Shown one piece after another: positions 9,184-17,746 of a stretch of DNA of 64,000 nucleotides. This DNA comes from CAWKAO01 sp963847665. Lineage in GTDB: Bacteria > Actinomycetota > Humimicrobiia > Humimicrobiales > Humimicrobiaceae. Positions within the stretch are counted from its first letter, which is position 1. Every line of letters begins with the position of its first letter. The notes beneath the pieces are model-generated. The model had not been told where the DNA came from, ran no database searches, and worked only from the letters and a program-made list of their open reading frames with translations. Where the stretch lies: contig CAWKAO010000001.1 of assembly GCA_963847665.1 (NCBI GenBank), forward strand, positions 1 to 64,000, in the 5' to 3' direction. The translations under genes were made by a program, and so were the position numbers.

Positions 9184-9906
9184 ATGAATGGTTTTTCATT
9201 TTTTGTTGCCGGCATTCTTATTTACATAGCTGTAATAGTATTTATTATAGGGATGGCTTATAAGATCATTTTCTGGGTAAAAACGCCACGTTCTTCTGTT
9301 AGACTCGGGCTATTTCCGAAGCCTAAAAACAATGTAGTAAGGTTTTTTAAGCTTCTTAAGGATTCGTTTGTGTTTACCCAATCAGCAGAAGTCGATCCAT
9401 GGATGTGGACATTTGCGGTCCTGTTTCATTTTTCCCTTGCGTCTGTGCTTATTGCCCATTTCAGGCTTATCAGGGAGTTTACCCCAGTTGCAAATGCGAT
9501 CGGCAAGGAAGGCATGGAAAAGCTGGGCGCTATTGCTGGTGGGACGATGGGTGTTATTCTGTTAATAACTATTCTGTACTACCTGTTTAGAAGATTTCTT
9601 TCACCCTATAAGGATCTTTCGGTAATGGAAGATTATTTTATAGTATTTTTACTCCTTGTAATAATCCTGCTGGGTGACCACTTAAGATTCTTTGGCGGCT
9701 TTAAAGTAGAGGACTATCGCTTATATATGCAGAGTGTATTGACTTTTAAACCTGCATATCCTGAAGGGATCGCAACTTCAGGGGCTAAATGGGTCCTGAC
9801 CATGCATGTGTTTTTTGTGAATCTTTTTGTGATTTATTTTCCTTTCAGCAAACTCACCCATGCTATTGGGACATTTGCCGTAAATAAAGTAAGAAGTGAT
9901 GTGTGA
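9184..9906 (+). CDS. Membrane cytochrome b subunit, DsrM/NarI-like
   Basis: A 240-residue integral membrane protein with about five hydrophobic segments, of the nitrate-reductase-gamma / DsrM / HdrE family that binds b-type haem and exchanges electrons with the quinone pool. Candidate haem ligands are His residues in LFHFSLASVLIAHF and in MHVFFVNLFVIYFPFSKLTH, the latter close to the DsrM signature. AAAGGA precedes ATG 9184, and the stop overlaps the next gene's start (TGATG). The pair with the downstream Fe-S protein matches DsrMK. dsrAB, dsrC, dsrJ and dsrO are not in the window. Confidence 0.85.
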   Translation: MNGFSFFVAGILIYIAVIVFIIGMAYKIIFWVKTPRSSVRLGLFPKPKNNVVRFFKLLKDSFVFTQSAEVDPWMWTFAVLFHFSLASVLIAHFRLIREFTPVANAIGKEGMEKLGAIAGGTMGVILLITILYYLFRRFLSPYKDLSVMEDYFIVFLLLVIILLGDHLRFFGGFKVEDYRLYMQSVLTFKPAYPEGIATSGAKWVLTMHVFFVNLFVIYFPFSKLTHAIGTFAVNKVRSDV

Positions 9907-11186
9907 TGGAAGAAGTAAAAACAGTCGAGACAAATACAAAGGAAAAATTGCTTGAAATATTGAAATCAAAGATAAACCGTCAGCTCCTTTATTATCTTGA
10001 TCTGTGCGCAAGGTGCGCGATTTGCCGTGATGCCTGTCACCAATACAAGGTCACTGGTGACCTGACATACTTGCCGGCATACAGGGCTGAACTTATCAGG
10101 AGGATCTATAAAAAAAATATTACTGTGCTGGGTAAAATATTACCTGGATTGTTTGAAGGTCGGGAAGCCGATGATGAAAAACTCCTGGACGAACTTTATA
10201 GATCTGCATATGCATGTACGGGCTGCAGAAGATGCATGGTCTACTGTCCTTTTAGCATTGACACCACTTGGATACTTTCTGTAGCAAAAGAGATCCTAAA
10301 TGCTTCTGGCAGGGGAAATGAAATCCTTGGAGAGCTTGCAGGTGCTGCTATAGTCAAGGGTGAAAACATCGGTATGTTTAAGGATATTCTTGTAGAAACA
10401 CTGAAGGAATCCGAAGCAGAAATAAAAGATAGATTAAATGATCCTTCTGCATCAATACCGATCGATGTGGTCGGCGCAGATGTTCTTTACGTAGCTCTTG
10501 CGGGTACGCATACTATTATTCCGGCAGCAATGATCTTTAACAAAGCAAAGATAAACTGGACACTTTCACTTTTTGAAGCGGCAAATTATGGTTACTTTCT
10601 TGGCGACAGTAAAAAAGCAAAACTCGTGGCCCAGAGGATAGTCGATGAAGCAAGAAGATTAAAGGTCAAAGAAGTATACATAACAGAATGCGGGCATGCT
10701 TACCGGGTGATGAAGTTTTTATATGAAGCCTGGGCAAAAGAAAAACTGCCTTTTAAGGTAAGGGGAATAGTCGAGGTCATGTATGATTATATAAAGGATG
10801 GCCTTATAGGATTAAAAGAGAAAAACGTTATGGAAGCTGTCACCTATCATGACCCGTGCCAGGTAGGCAGAAACGCCGGATTTTTTGAAGAGCCAAGGTA
10901 TATCGTTAATAAGATAGCGGCAGACTTCAGGGACCTAAACCCCAGCAGGGAAAGAAACTGGTGCTGCGGCGGTGGCGGCGGGCTGGTAGCGATGCCGGAT
11001 TTTGAAGAATTCAGGATAAAGACCGGGAAATTGAAAATGGAACAAATACTAAAGACAGGTGCTAAAAAAATTGTCACTCCCTGTGAAAACTGCAGGCTTC
11101 AGATAGGAACTTTAAATGACTACCATAATCTGGGACTTGAAATATACTCCATGATGGATTTTATTGTTGAGAATATGAAAGTATAA
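9906..11186 (+). CDS. Fe-S heterodisulfide reductase-like subunit, DsrK-like
   Basis: A 426-residue cytoplasmic Fe-S protein. It has two ferredoxin motifs (CARCAICRDAC and CTGCRRCMVYC), then one full CCG domain (CCGGGGG, then CENCR) that in HdrD/DsrK holds a non-cubane 4Fe-4S cluster. The first CCG repeat is replaced by a degenerate segment (FEAANYG, then ECGHAYR), which is the DsrK pattern. ATG 9906 overlaps the upstream stop. With the membrane cytochrome it should form a two-subunit quinone:thiol/disulfide oxidoreductase. The TusA- and DsrE-like genes just upstream suggest a sulfur carrier or disulfide as its soluble partner (inference). Confidence 0.9.
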   Translation: MEEVKTVETNTKEKLLEILKSKINRQLLYYLDLCARCAICRDACHQYKVTGDLTYLPAYRAELIRRIYKKNITVLGKILPGLFEGREADDEKLLDELYRSAYACTGCRRCMVYCPFSIDTTWILSVAKEILNASGRGNEILGELAGAAIVKGENIGMFKDILVETLKESEAEIKDRLNDPSASIPIDVVGADVLYVALAGTHTIIPAAMIFNKAKINWTLSLFEAANYGYFLGDSKKAKLVAQRIVDEARRLKVKEVYITECGHAYRVMKFLYEAWAKEKLPFKVRGIVEVMYDYIKDGLIGLKEKNVMEAVTYHDPCQVGRNAGFFEEPRYIVNKIAADFRDLNPSRERNWCCGGGGGLVAMPDFEEFRIKTGKLKMEQILKTGAKKIVTPCENCRLQIGTLNDYHNLGLEIYSMMDFIVENMKV

Positions 11187-11396
11187 TTAAAATAAACTAT
11201 TATACAAAAATATTAATACTGATTAAAGCCTGGGATCATTCTTTCTTGTGTTAATCAGCATAGAACTGCTTCTATATTCTGCAACAGGTCCAATCAATAT
11301 TTTAATCAATAAACCAGTTAGAGCTACTTTTCTAAAAATTCTGATTTCTAGAACAGATTACTTGCTTTATAAACGAAAAAATTTTTAAGATTCCTG

Positions 11397-11431
11397 TTGA
11401 CATTATTAATATTATATATTTAAATATATAA
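11397..11431 (+). promoter_or_regulatory. Candidate ars promoter with palindromic operator
   Basis: TTGACA (11397-11402) is followed after 17 bases by TTAAAT (11420-11425). A perfect 20-base palindrome of only A and T spans 11412-11431 and covers this -10 region. ArsR-family repressors bind AT-rich inverted repeats, and an arsR gene lies in the same operon, so this is a reasonable operator. The flanking region is itself very AT-rich, which weakens the argument. Confidence 0.45.
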
Positions 11432-11477
11432 ATATATATAAAGATTATTTTTAAAATATAAGAAAGTAGGGTCATTT

Positions 11478-12310
11478 ATGGAATATAAGAGTATAAAGAA
11501 AGCAGTCAGGGAAGGTTATGCAAAAGTCGCTACTGAAGGCTCATGCTGCAGCACGCCTGTAAGTAATTGCTGTGGTCAGACTGAGCTTGCAAAAGAAATA
11601 AGTACGAATATAGGATATTCCCAGGAAGACCTTGATAAGGTACCTGAAGGTTCCAATCTCGGACTTGGTTGCGGCAACCCTATTGCATTGGCTTCTCTTA
11701 AAAATGGTGAAGTGGTCCTGGATCTTGGTTCAGGAGCTGGTTTTGATTGTTTTTTAGCTGCAGACAGGGTAGGCCCTGAAGGTAAAGTGATCGGAGTCGA
11801 TATGACCCCGGAGATGATAGATAAGGCCCGGGAAAATGCAGCGAAGGACGGCTATCAGGAATGTTGAATTCAGATTGGGTGAGATAGAAAACCTGCCTGT
11901 TGCTGACGGAATAATCGATATCATCATATCCAATTGTGTGATAAATCTTGCTCCTGATAAAGACAGGGTCTTTAAGGAAGCATTTAGGGTCTTAAAACCT
12001 GGTGGAAGGATAATGGTCTCAGATATCGTCCTGACAAAAGAGATCCCAGTATCTGTTAAAGAGATGATGTATCGGCTTATGTTGGATGTATTTCAGGTGC
12101 GGTTATCAAAGATGATTATTTAGATTCCATTAAAAGAAGCCGGTTTTATAGAGTATTAAAGTGCTTGATGAAGTCAATTTTCCAGTAAAATATATTATCA
12201 GTGACGATACTGCAGCTGTTATAAAAGATGGCCTGGAGTTGCCTGAAGAAGATATAGCAGAACTGGAAAATTCTATTTTCAGCATCAAAGTCTCTGCTAA
12301 AAAACCATAA
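11478..12310 (+). CDS. arsM: Arsenite methyltransferase, multiply frame-disrupted
   Basis: SAM-dependent arsenite methyltransferase, which methylates As(III). SAM motif DLGSGAGFDCF lies near residue 80; family blocks GLGCGNP, RLGEIENLPV and ISNCVINLAPDK are clear. The conserved cysteines are visible as an N-terminal CC pair, in SNCVINL, and in VGCISGAV (another frame). The reading frame changes near 11862, near 12070-12080, near 12133 and near 12150, and the C-terminal part ends at 12310 (KKP stop). One intact ancestor is certain; whether the breaks are real or sequencing errors is not. First gene of the arsenic operon. Confidence 0.8.
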
Positions 12311-12332
12311 GTATTTAATAATCATCAAACAG

Positions 12333-12373
12333 GGTAATTATACTTGCAGTATTTATTAGAAGCAGTAATTACC
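12333..12373 (+). other. Inverted repeat between arsM and acr3
   Basis: GGTAATTA (12333-12340) and TAATTACC (12366-12373) form a perfect eight-base stem around a 25-base loop, ending 17 bases before the acr3 ribosome site. No T-run follows directly. It may be an RNA-processing or attenuation structure that changes arsM versus acr3 expression, or a protein-binding site. Confidence 0.3.
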
Positions 12374-12402
12374 TTAAATAATTTAAAAAAGGAGGATTGA
12401 AA

Positions 12403-13468
12403 TTGGCGAAAGAACAGGTAGTCAAAAGATTATCGATTCTTGATAAGTTTTTACCGGTCTGGATCATACTAGCAATGGGTGTGGGTATACTTTTAGGTTA
12501 TATCTATCCGGGTATTGCTGATGTCTTTGACAGGTTAAGGATCGGTACTGTCTCGCTTCCGATTGCTATCGGGCTTCTATGGATGATGTATCCTGTGCTT
12601 GCAAAGGTAAAGTATGAGGAATTATCCACCCTTAAAAGATCCTATAAGCTTTTCGGCATCTCAGCGGTTCTAAACTGGGTAATCGGGCCTGCACTTATGT
12701 TTGGGCTTGCCTGGCTCATGCTTTATGATCTTCCACAATACAGGGAAAGGGTAATAATCGTTGGCCTTGCAAGATGTATTGCTATGGTCCTAATATGGAA
12801 CATGCTTGCAGGAGGATGCAGTGAAAGATGTGCCGCACTGGTGGCTATAAATTCAATATTCCAGATTTTTTTCTTTGCTCCTCTTGCGTATTTTTATCTC
12901 ACATTTTTATCCTCAAAGATCGCCGGTGTACAGCAGGAGGTTATAGCTATATCAATGTGGGATATTGCTAAAAGCGTCCTGATATTTCTCGGGATCCCGC
13001 TTAGTAGCTGGCCTCATTACAAGGCTTATCCTTGTCAAGAAGAAAGGTAAGTCCTGGTACGATGGCAGATTTGCTCCAAAGCTTGGGCCCTTATGCATTA
13101 ATAGGTTTGATTTTTACAATAGTAGTCATGTTTTCAATGAAGGGGGAATACATACTAAAACAACCTATTGATGTAGTACGGATAGCAATGCCACTTCTGG
13201 CTCTACTTTCTTCATAATGTTCTTTGTATCCTTCTTTATTGCAAGGGCTTTTAAAATTTAAATATGACCAGACTGCGACCCTCTCATTTACTGCTGCAAG
13301 TAATAATTTTGAGCTTGCAATAGCTGTTGCTGTCGGTGTTTTTGGGATTTCTTCAGGACAGGCTTTTGCTACAGTAATAGGCCCGCTTATAGAAGTGCCG
13401 GTCCTTATAGCCTTGTCTATGTTTCGATATGGCTAAGAAAAAAACTATTTGTTAAAAAATCCAGCTAA
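12403..13468 (+). CDS. acr3: Arsenite efflux transporter Acr3, multiply frame-disrupted
   Basis: Ten-segment membrane exporter of the ACR3/bile-acid symporter superfamily that extrudes arsenite. The Acr3 signature RCIAMVLIWNMLAGG, with its essential Cys, is near residue 125; SFTAASNNFELAIAVAVGVFG and IGPLIEVPVLIAL are the conserved late segments. The TTG at 12403 fits the GGAGG at 12391-12395; a TTG at 12397 would be too close. Frame changes are needed near 13000-13015, 13070-13080, 13195-13205, 13255-13260 and 13425; the last piece (VSIWLRKK) ends at TAA 13466-13468. Protein similarity stays high throughout, so the disruption is recent or technical. Confidence 0.8.
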
Positions 13469-13481
13469 AAGAAGGCTAAAA

Positions 13482-13849
13482 ATGGAAAGTGATAAGTTAA
13501 GAACAACAACCCAGATAATCAAAGCACTTGCAGATGAGACCAGGATAAGGATTGTCTGTCTTCTTAAAAATAAAAAAGACACTTTGTGTCTGTGAAATAA
13601 CAGAGATAATAGGACTAGCCCAGCCTACGGTCTCAAGCCATTTAAGACTTCTTGAAAATGCAGGGCTCATAAGCTCTTTTAAGGACGGGCTGTGGGTAAA
13701 TTATAATATCAGACAGGGCCTGGATAAATTCAGCGGTAAAATTATTGATGATCCTTTTAAAAGAACTCAGTGATGACCGGCAGATAAATTCAGACATGAA
13801 CAGAATAAAAAATATAAACAGGGAAGAAATATGCAGGAAAAGAGATTAA
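13482..13849 (+). CDS. arsR: ArsR-family arsenical repressor, frame-disrupted
   Basis: Small winged-helix repressor of about 120 residues. The N-terminal ALADETRIRIVCLL stretch and the metal-binding-type CVC motif (LCVCEI) are classic ArsR; the recognition helix is in AQPTVSSHLRLLENAGLI. Frame changes near 13575 and near 13757 are needed; the final piece (ELSDDRQ) stops at 13847-13849, overlapping the start of arsC. Unusually, the regulator is the third gene of its operon rather than the first. It should release the operator when As(III) binds the CVC cysteines. Confidence 0.8.
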
Positions 13850-14262
13850 AAATACTTGTCGTATGTACGGGAAACTCTGCAAGGAGCCAGATGGCTGAGG
13901 GTTTTTTAAAAAACTATAAAAAAGAATGGGAGATCTCAGTGCAGGAACTTCACCCAAGGAAGTAAATCCTCTGGCAGTTGAAGTAATGAAAGAAAAGGGG
14001 ATAGACATATCAGGCCAAAAGTCAAAAAACATCAGTCTTTTTAAAGGCAGTAGATTTGACTACGTCATTACTGTCTGTGATAATGCGAAAGAATCTTGCC
14101 CAACATTTCCAGGTGAAACTAAACATATCCACTGGAGCTTTTCAGACCCTGCAGCGGTTACAGGATCGAACAGCTGAAAAGTTGAATGCTTTCAGGACGA
14201 TAAGAGATGAGATAGAAAGTAAAATAATATGGTTTATTCAGCAGCAGATTGAAGATAAATAG
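13831..14262 (+). CDS. arsC: Arsenate reductase (low-molecular-weight phosphatase type), frame-disrupted
   Basis: Thioredoxin-coupled-type arsenate reductase that turns As(V) into As(III). The phosphatase loop CTGNSAR (CX5R; Cys12, Arg18) is followed by SQMAEG, and by SAGTSPKEVNPLAVEVM and the VCDNAKESCP cysteine block, all family hallmarks. Frame changes occur near 13935-13940 and near 14160; the last frame ends in a stop at 14262. ATG 13831 overlaps the arsR end by 19 bases and lies close behind GGGAAGAA. It completes the detoxification set. Confidence 0.8.
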
Positions 14263-14339
14263 ATATAGGACCATAATACCTAAAAAATTATTAATAAAGT
14301 ATTTCTTAATAGTGAATGATTTAAATAAAGGATAAAAAT

Positions 14340-14636
14340 ATGAACACCAAAGAAACAGAATTAAAACCAGACAAAGAGTATCTGGGCATTCCTAGAAAAG
14401 AGATACCGTGGTTTCCTTCAATAGATCATCAAAAATGTGATGAATGTAAAAAATGTACAGCATTCTGTAAATTGAAAACATATTCTTATGATGAGAAGAG
14501 AAATATTGTCGAAGTCACAAATCCATACAATTGCGTAGTCGGCTGCAATGGCTGTGAGGGCATCTGTCCAAATGGTGCTATAAATTTTCCCTCAACATCA
14601 GTAATCGATGAAGTGAGGAAAAAATATAATGTCTAG
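14340..14636 (+). CDS. Ferredoxin-like 4Fe-4S protein
   Basis: A 98-residue soluble electron carrier. The first cysteine cluster is CDECKKCTAFC (about residues 35-45), the second CNGCEGICPNGAI near residues 70-80, enough for two 4Fe-4S clusters of the dicluster ferredoxin type. AAAGGA precedes ATG 14340. It is 77 bases downstream of arsC and may be read through from the ars operon, but nothing ties it to arsenic chemistry; it could simply supply reductant. Confidence 0.8.
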   Translation: MNTKETELKPDKEYLGIPRKEIPWFPSIDHQKCDECKKCTAFCKLKTYSYDEKRNIVEVTNPYNCVVGCNGCEGICPNGAINFPSTSVIDEVRKKYNV

Positions 14637-14716
14637 CCTGAATGGTCTATCCTGAATGCTCTGGACTCAAATAGGTAACGCAGACTACAAATGATTTAAT
14701 TATTGGGAAAAAGAAC

Positions 14717-15070
14717 TTAGCTGAATTTTCTTTTCAGTTTTTTAAGCTTCACATTAAGGTCTTCCTGTGGCCTTCTATTGTTGTAACCCTGGCCTTCAGG
14801 TCTTCTGGAAAAATTCTGGTTGTCTTCTCTCTGTCGAGCTTCGTTAACAAAAAGTGTTCTTTCCTTATAGGAGCTCTGATTGAATTTATCAATCGCTTTC
14901 TGAGCTTCCTCTTCGGTTTCCATTTCAACAAAACCGAAACCCCTGGATTTTCCGTCTGCCCTGGTAATCACTTTTGCGTATACCACATTACCTTCGCTTG
15001 AAAATAATTCCTCAAGGTCCTTGTCTGTGGTGGCGTATTCCAGATTACCAACATATAGTCTTTTGTTCAC
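14717..15070 (-). CDS. RRM-type RNA-binding protein
   Basis: A 117-residue protein with a single RNA recognition motif. RNP2 (LYVGNLEYAT) is at residues 5-14 and RNP1 (KSRGFGFVEM) near residue 42, with the aromatic residues needed for RNA stacking. The tail after residue 80 is rich in Arg, Asn and Gln (RRPEGQGYNNRRPQ), as in bacterial and cyanobacterial Rbp proteins linked to cold adaptation. Start is GTG 15070 with AAAGGA nearby. It is monocistronic with a candidate promoter at 15253-15280, implying a leader of roughly 175 bases. Confidence 0.9.
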   Translation of the reverse strand: MNKRLYVGNLEYATTDKDLEELFSSEGNVVYAKVITRADGKSRGFGFVEMETEEEAQKAIDKFNQSSYKERTLFVNEARQREDNQNFSRRPEGQGYNNRRPQEDLNVKLKKLKRKFS

Positions 15071-15252
15071 CTATTGTCCTTTCGTCTTTTTGTATTTTTC
15101 GCATAAGAAAAGCAAGAATAAATCTTCAATATAAAAGGGGATGCATTAATTTGATGATTATACCCGCGGAATTTAATTTTCTTCTATTATATTCTCTAAT
15201 ATAGCCTTACTGATCTTATCCCATCACTAATTTTTTGTGATTGTGGTTAGTT

Positions 15253-15280
15253 ATTATATATTATATTTATAAATATGCAA
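15253..15280 (-). promoter_or_regulatory. Candidate promoter of the RRM gene
   Basis: Read on the minus strand: TTGCAT, a 16-base spacer, TATAAT. The inferred transcript starts near 15246 and has a long untranslated leader before the GTG at 15070. Confidence 0.4.
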
Positions 15281-15332
15281 TTATTTAAAAAATATTGAAA
15301 CTTATTGTCAAAATTGTCTAATAAAGATAAAT

Positions 15333-15987
15333 TTATTCCTCATAGGGCCTTATGACAGAAAGATCTCCTGTTTTTGCAGCCATAATAACAGGACTCATAT
15401 ATTTTTCTACCAGGGAAGAATCCAGGGCTACTGGCATATTTTTTAATTTCATTTCAAGCTGGGGGTTTTTTGCGGAACTGATAATATTCTCGATGTGTTT
15501 ATTTGAAAATCCTCTTATCTGTTCCAGCTTGTATGGCAAATCTAAGTCTTTTGAAAAATCGATCATTCATTGCCAAAGCAATATATCTGACAAGCTCAAA
15601 AGGTTTTTGGGATGAGATTTTTAAATCATTGATATCGATATCTTCATCCAGGTAGTCTTTAAAAATATCTGCAAGTCTTATAAGTTTTTCCTTTATCGCA
15701 CTTGAAAAAAACAAGGTATAATATGGATTTATAATGGCGCATGCTTTTGTGTCCACAGTCTGCAATACTCTGATACTGTTTTCCTTAAGAGAATCGTTTA
15801 CTTTTTCTCTTAAGCTATTTGCCCATTTTTTTTGAGAGACAATAAGAAAGGTATCGGATCCAAACTCACCGGCATATTTCCCGGTGGCGTTGGTAGCGTT
15901 TTTTCCAAAAGTATATCTGCTTCCCTTATATTCTTTCAGTAATCTTATAGCAGTTTTTGTATTTTTATTGACAGTGTTTTCTCTCAA
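15333..15987 (-). pseudogene. Internally deleted iron-containing alcohol dehydrogenase remnant
   Basis: The N-terminal 80 or so residues look like the nucleotide-binding start of a group III iron alcohol dehydrogenase (YTFGKNATNATGKYAGEFG, then FLIVSQKKW). The sequence then jumps at about VDTKA into the family's C-terminal helical domain (AIINPYYTLFF, then LIRLADIFKDY), so the central region that binds the metal through Asp and His is missing (about 180-200 residues). A further one-base frame change near 15563 separates the last segment (NPQLEMKLKNMPVALD, then MSPVIMAAKTGD), which ends at 15333. No activity is expected. The assignment rests on recognisable family blocks on both sides of the deletion. 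Confidence 0.65.
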
Positions 15988-16093
15988 GTCGGTACACCTC
16001 GATGACCATAATCGATCTGTTTATCAGTTTTTTATGTCTTGAATATTTTTAAAATTTTTTCCAAACTGTAATGTTTCATGGCACTTTTCTGGT

Positions 16094-17602
16094 TTAATCA
16101 ATAAAATTATTGCTTGATCCGAAAATAGTGTTAATGATCCAGTTTGCATTCAAACCCCGTCTTGCAAGGTATTTCCTTACAAGATTTTCGTTACCCATGC
16201 GGAGATTGTTGTAATTTTCCTGGGAATCGTCTGCCCAGACCCTGTGTGAAAAGAGTTTTTTTATCCCATCCTCAATTAACTGCCATTGCTCATCGGTGAT
16301 CTCCCGGAGCAGTATTTCTTTCCGTTCATTTTCATCATAAAGTTCGAGGACATTTGCAACAATATCCTTAAGCACTGCTGTCCATGCCTTAAATGAACCA
16401 CCCAGAAAAATTCGCTCTGCGGTTTTATGGTTCTCATCATCCAGTTGTATGCTCCATTTTCCATCCAATGTATAGGCAGTTATAAGATTTAGGGATCTTA
16501 AAAGGTTCTGCCTTTCTATTTCACGCAACCTGTCTGACTCCTCAATATCTATGGATAATGGTTTATCCGCAATAAAACGCTTCAGGATAGACTGCTTCAA
16601 CCTTAGTACGGTCAAAGGTTTTTTGAACCCATCACCATATTCTTCCAGATATTTTCTTATCCTGTTGCCACTGTCTTCGAGGATACTGTCATAAATGTTA
16701 CTCTGAAGCATATGCACAGCTTCGGATTTTTTCTTGCCTTTTGATACAAGGAAGTTTATAAATCCATCTTCCGATTTATTTCCACTGCTTTCCATATATT
16801 CGTTCCATTCCTCTGAAAATATGCTTGCCCATTTATTTATAAGCACAGAGGCAAAGAACGGCATCTGTCTTAATTTGTCATGAGCAACAAGGTTTGTTTC
16901 CTTAAGTATCTTAATAACCGGCTCTATATATATCTTGCATTCTATGGCATTTCTTTCTGCCCAGATCTGGGCAGCAGCTTTATGCTGCCCATCAAAAAGA
17001 AATATTTTTTTGCCCACCAGCCTGCAGATGGAGGGTGTCAGTTGTGTATTTACTATAAGATGCCTGTAAAGTTCCCAGAGTCTCTTTAATTCAAGTGGCC
17101 TGGGCTGTAACTCAAGATCATTATGTATATAGTGCCTGGGTATGACAGCATAGAAAAACTTAAAACCTGTTGAAGGGCAACTATAAAGTGGGAGAACAAG
17201 CTCTTCTAATGCTTCACGGAACATGATCTTAATAATATCTTTCTCTTCATCAAGTTCAAATTCAAGTTCCTCATTTTCTTCCGCATTATTATTTTTAAAC
17301 CTCAGGATATCATCAAGTCTTTTTATCCCTCCTGATTTAAAAAAAGTCTCCATTTCTTTTAAGGCGCAATACTCATTTATCGAGAAATAACCGATCTCCC
17401 TGTGGTGTTTTTTACAGACCACGGCGATATTTGAAATATCAAGTTTTTCCTCAAAGAGATAGGGTTTAATATGATGAAACTCGATATCTTTCTTTTTTCT
17501 GATAAGATGACCATCGATCATACATGAAATTTTGCCATCCTTTGTATTTTTTTCAACTACTGTTTTTTTGTCTCTGGTTGTAAGATCCGGATGGGCAAGC
17601 AT
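16094..17602 (-). CDS. HNH nuclease fused to a DGQHK (ParB/DndB-like) domain
   Basis: A 502-residue protein. The N-terminus holds an HNH nuclease motif: His43-His44 (EFHHIKPYL), Asn58, and His66-His67 (CKKHHR), with Cys27 and Cys63 as possible zinc ligands. Around residues 204-208 the motif DGQHK (in FLFDGQHKAAAQ) matches the DGQHR/ParB-like fold found in DndB, DpdB and related DNA-modification or defence proteins. The C-terminal 250 residues are helical and unrecognised. No partner modification genes flank it, and it appears monocistronic. A role in DNA surveillance or phage defence is a guess from the domains; a selfish or repair enzyme is possible. Confidence 0.7.
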   Translation of the reverse strand: MLAHPDLTTRDKKTVVEKNTKDGKISCMIDGHLIRKKKDIEFHHIKPYLFEEKLDISNIAVVCKKHHREIGYFSINEYCALKEMETFFKSGGIKRLDDILRFKNNNAEENEELEFELDEEKDIIKIMFREALEELVLPLYSCPSTGFKFFYAVIPRHYIHNDLELQPRPLELKRLWELYRHLIVNTQLTPSICRLVGKKIFLFDGQHKAAAQIWAERNAIECKIYIEPVIKILKETNLVAHDKLRQMPFFASVLINKWASIFSEEWNEYMESSGNKSEDGFINFLVSKGKKKSEAVHMLQSNIYDSILEDSGNRIRKYLEEYGDGFKKPLTVLRLKQSILKRFIADKPLSIDIEESDRLREIERQNLLRSLNLITAYTLDGKWSIQLDDENHKTAERIFLGGSFKAWTAVLKDIVANVLELYDENERKEILLREITDEQWQLIEDGIKKLFSHRVWADDSQENYNNLRMGNENLVRKYLARRGLNANWIINTIFGSSNNFID

Positions 17603-17746
17603 AAAACCTCCTGTATTTTAATAAAGACAATATTTTTTATAATATTTTAAAAATAATAAAAAAAATAAATCCATTGATAATAATAAAGCATATGATCAGA
17701 TTTTATTATACAAAACATTTAATCCTAAACCCAATATAACGTTTTG

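Noticed and set aside
15240..15300. AT-rich palindrome resembling the ars operator
   Set aside because: Short and imperfect in an extremely AT-rich gap; better explained by the RRM promoter.
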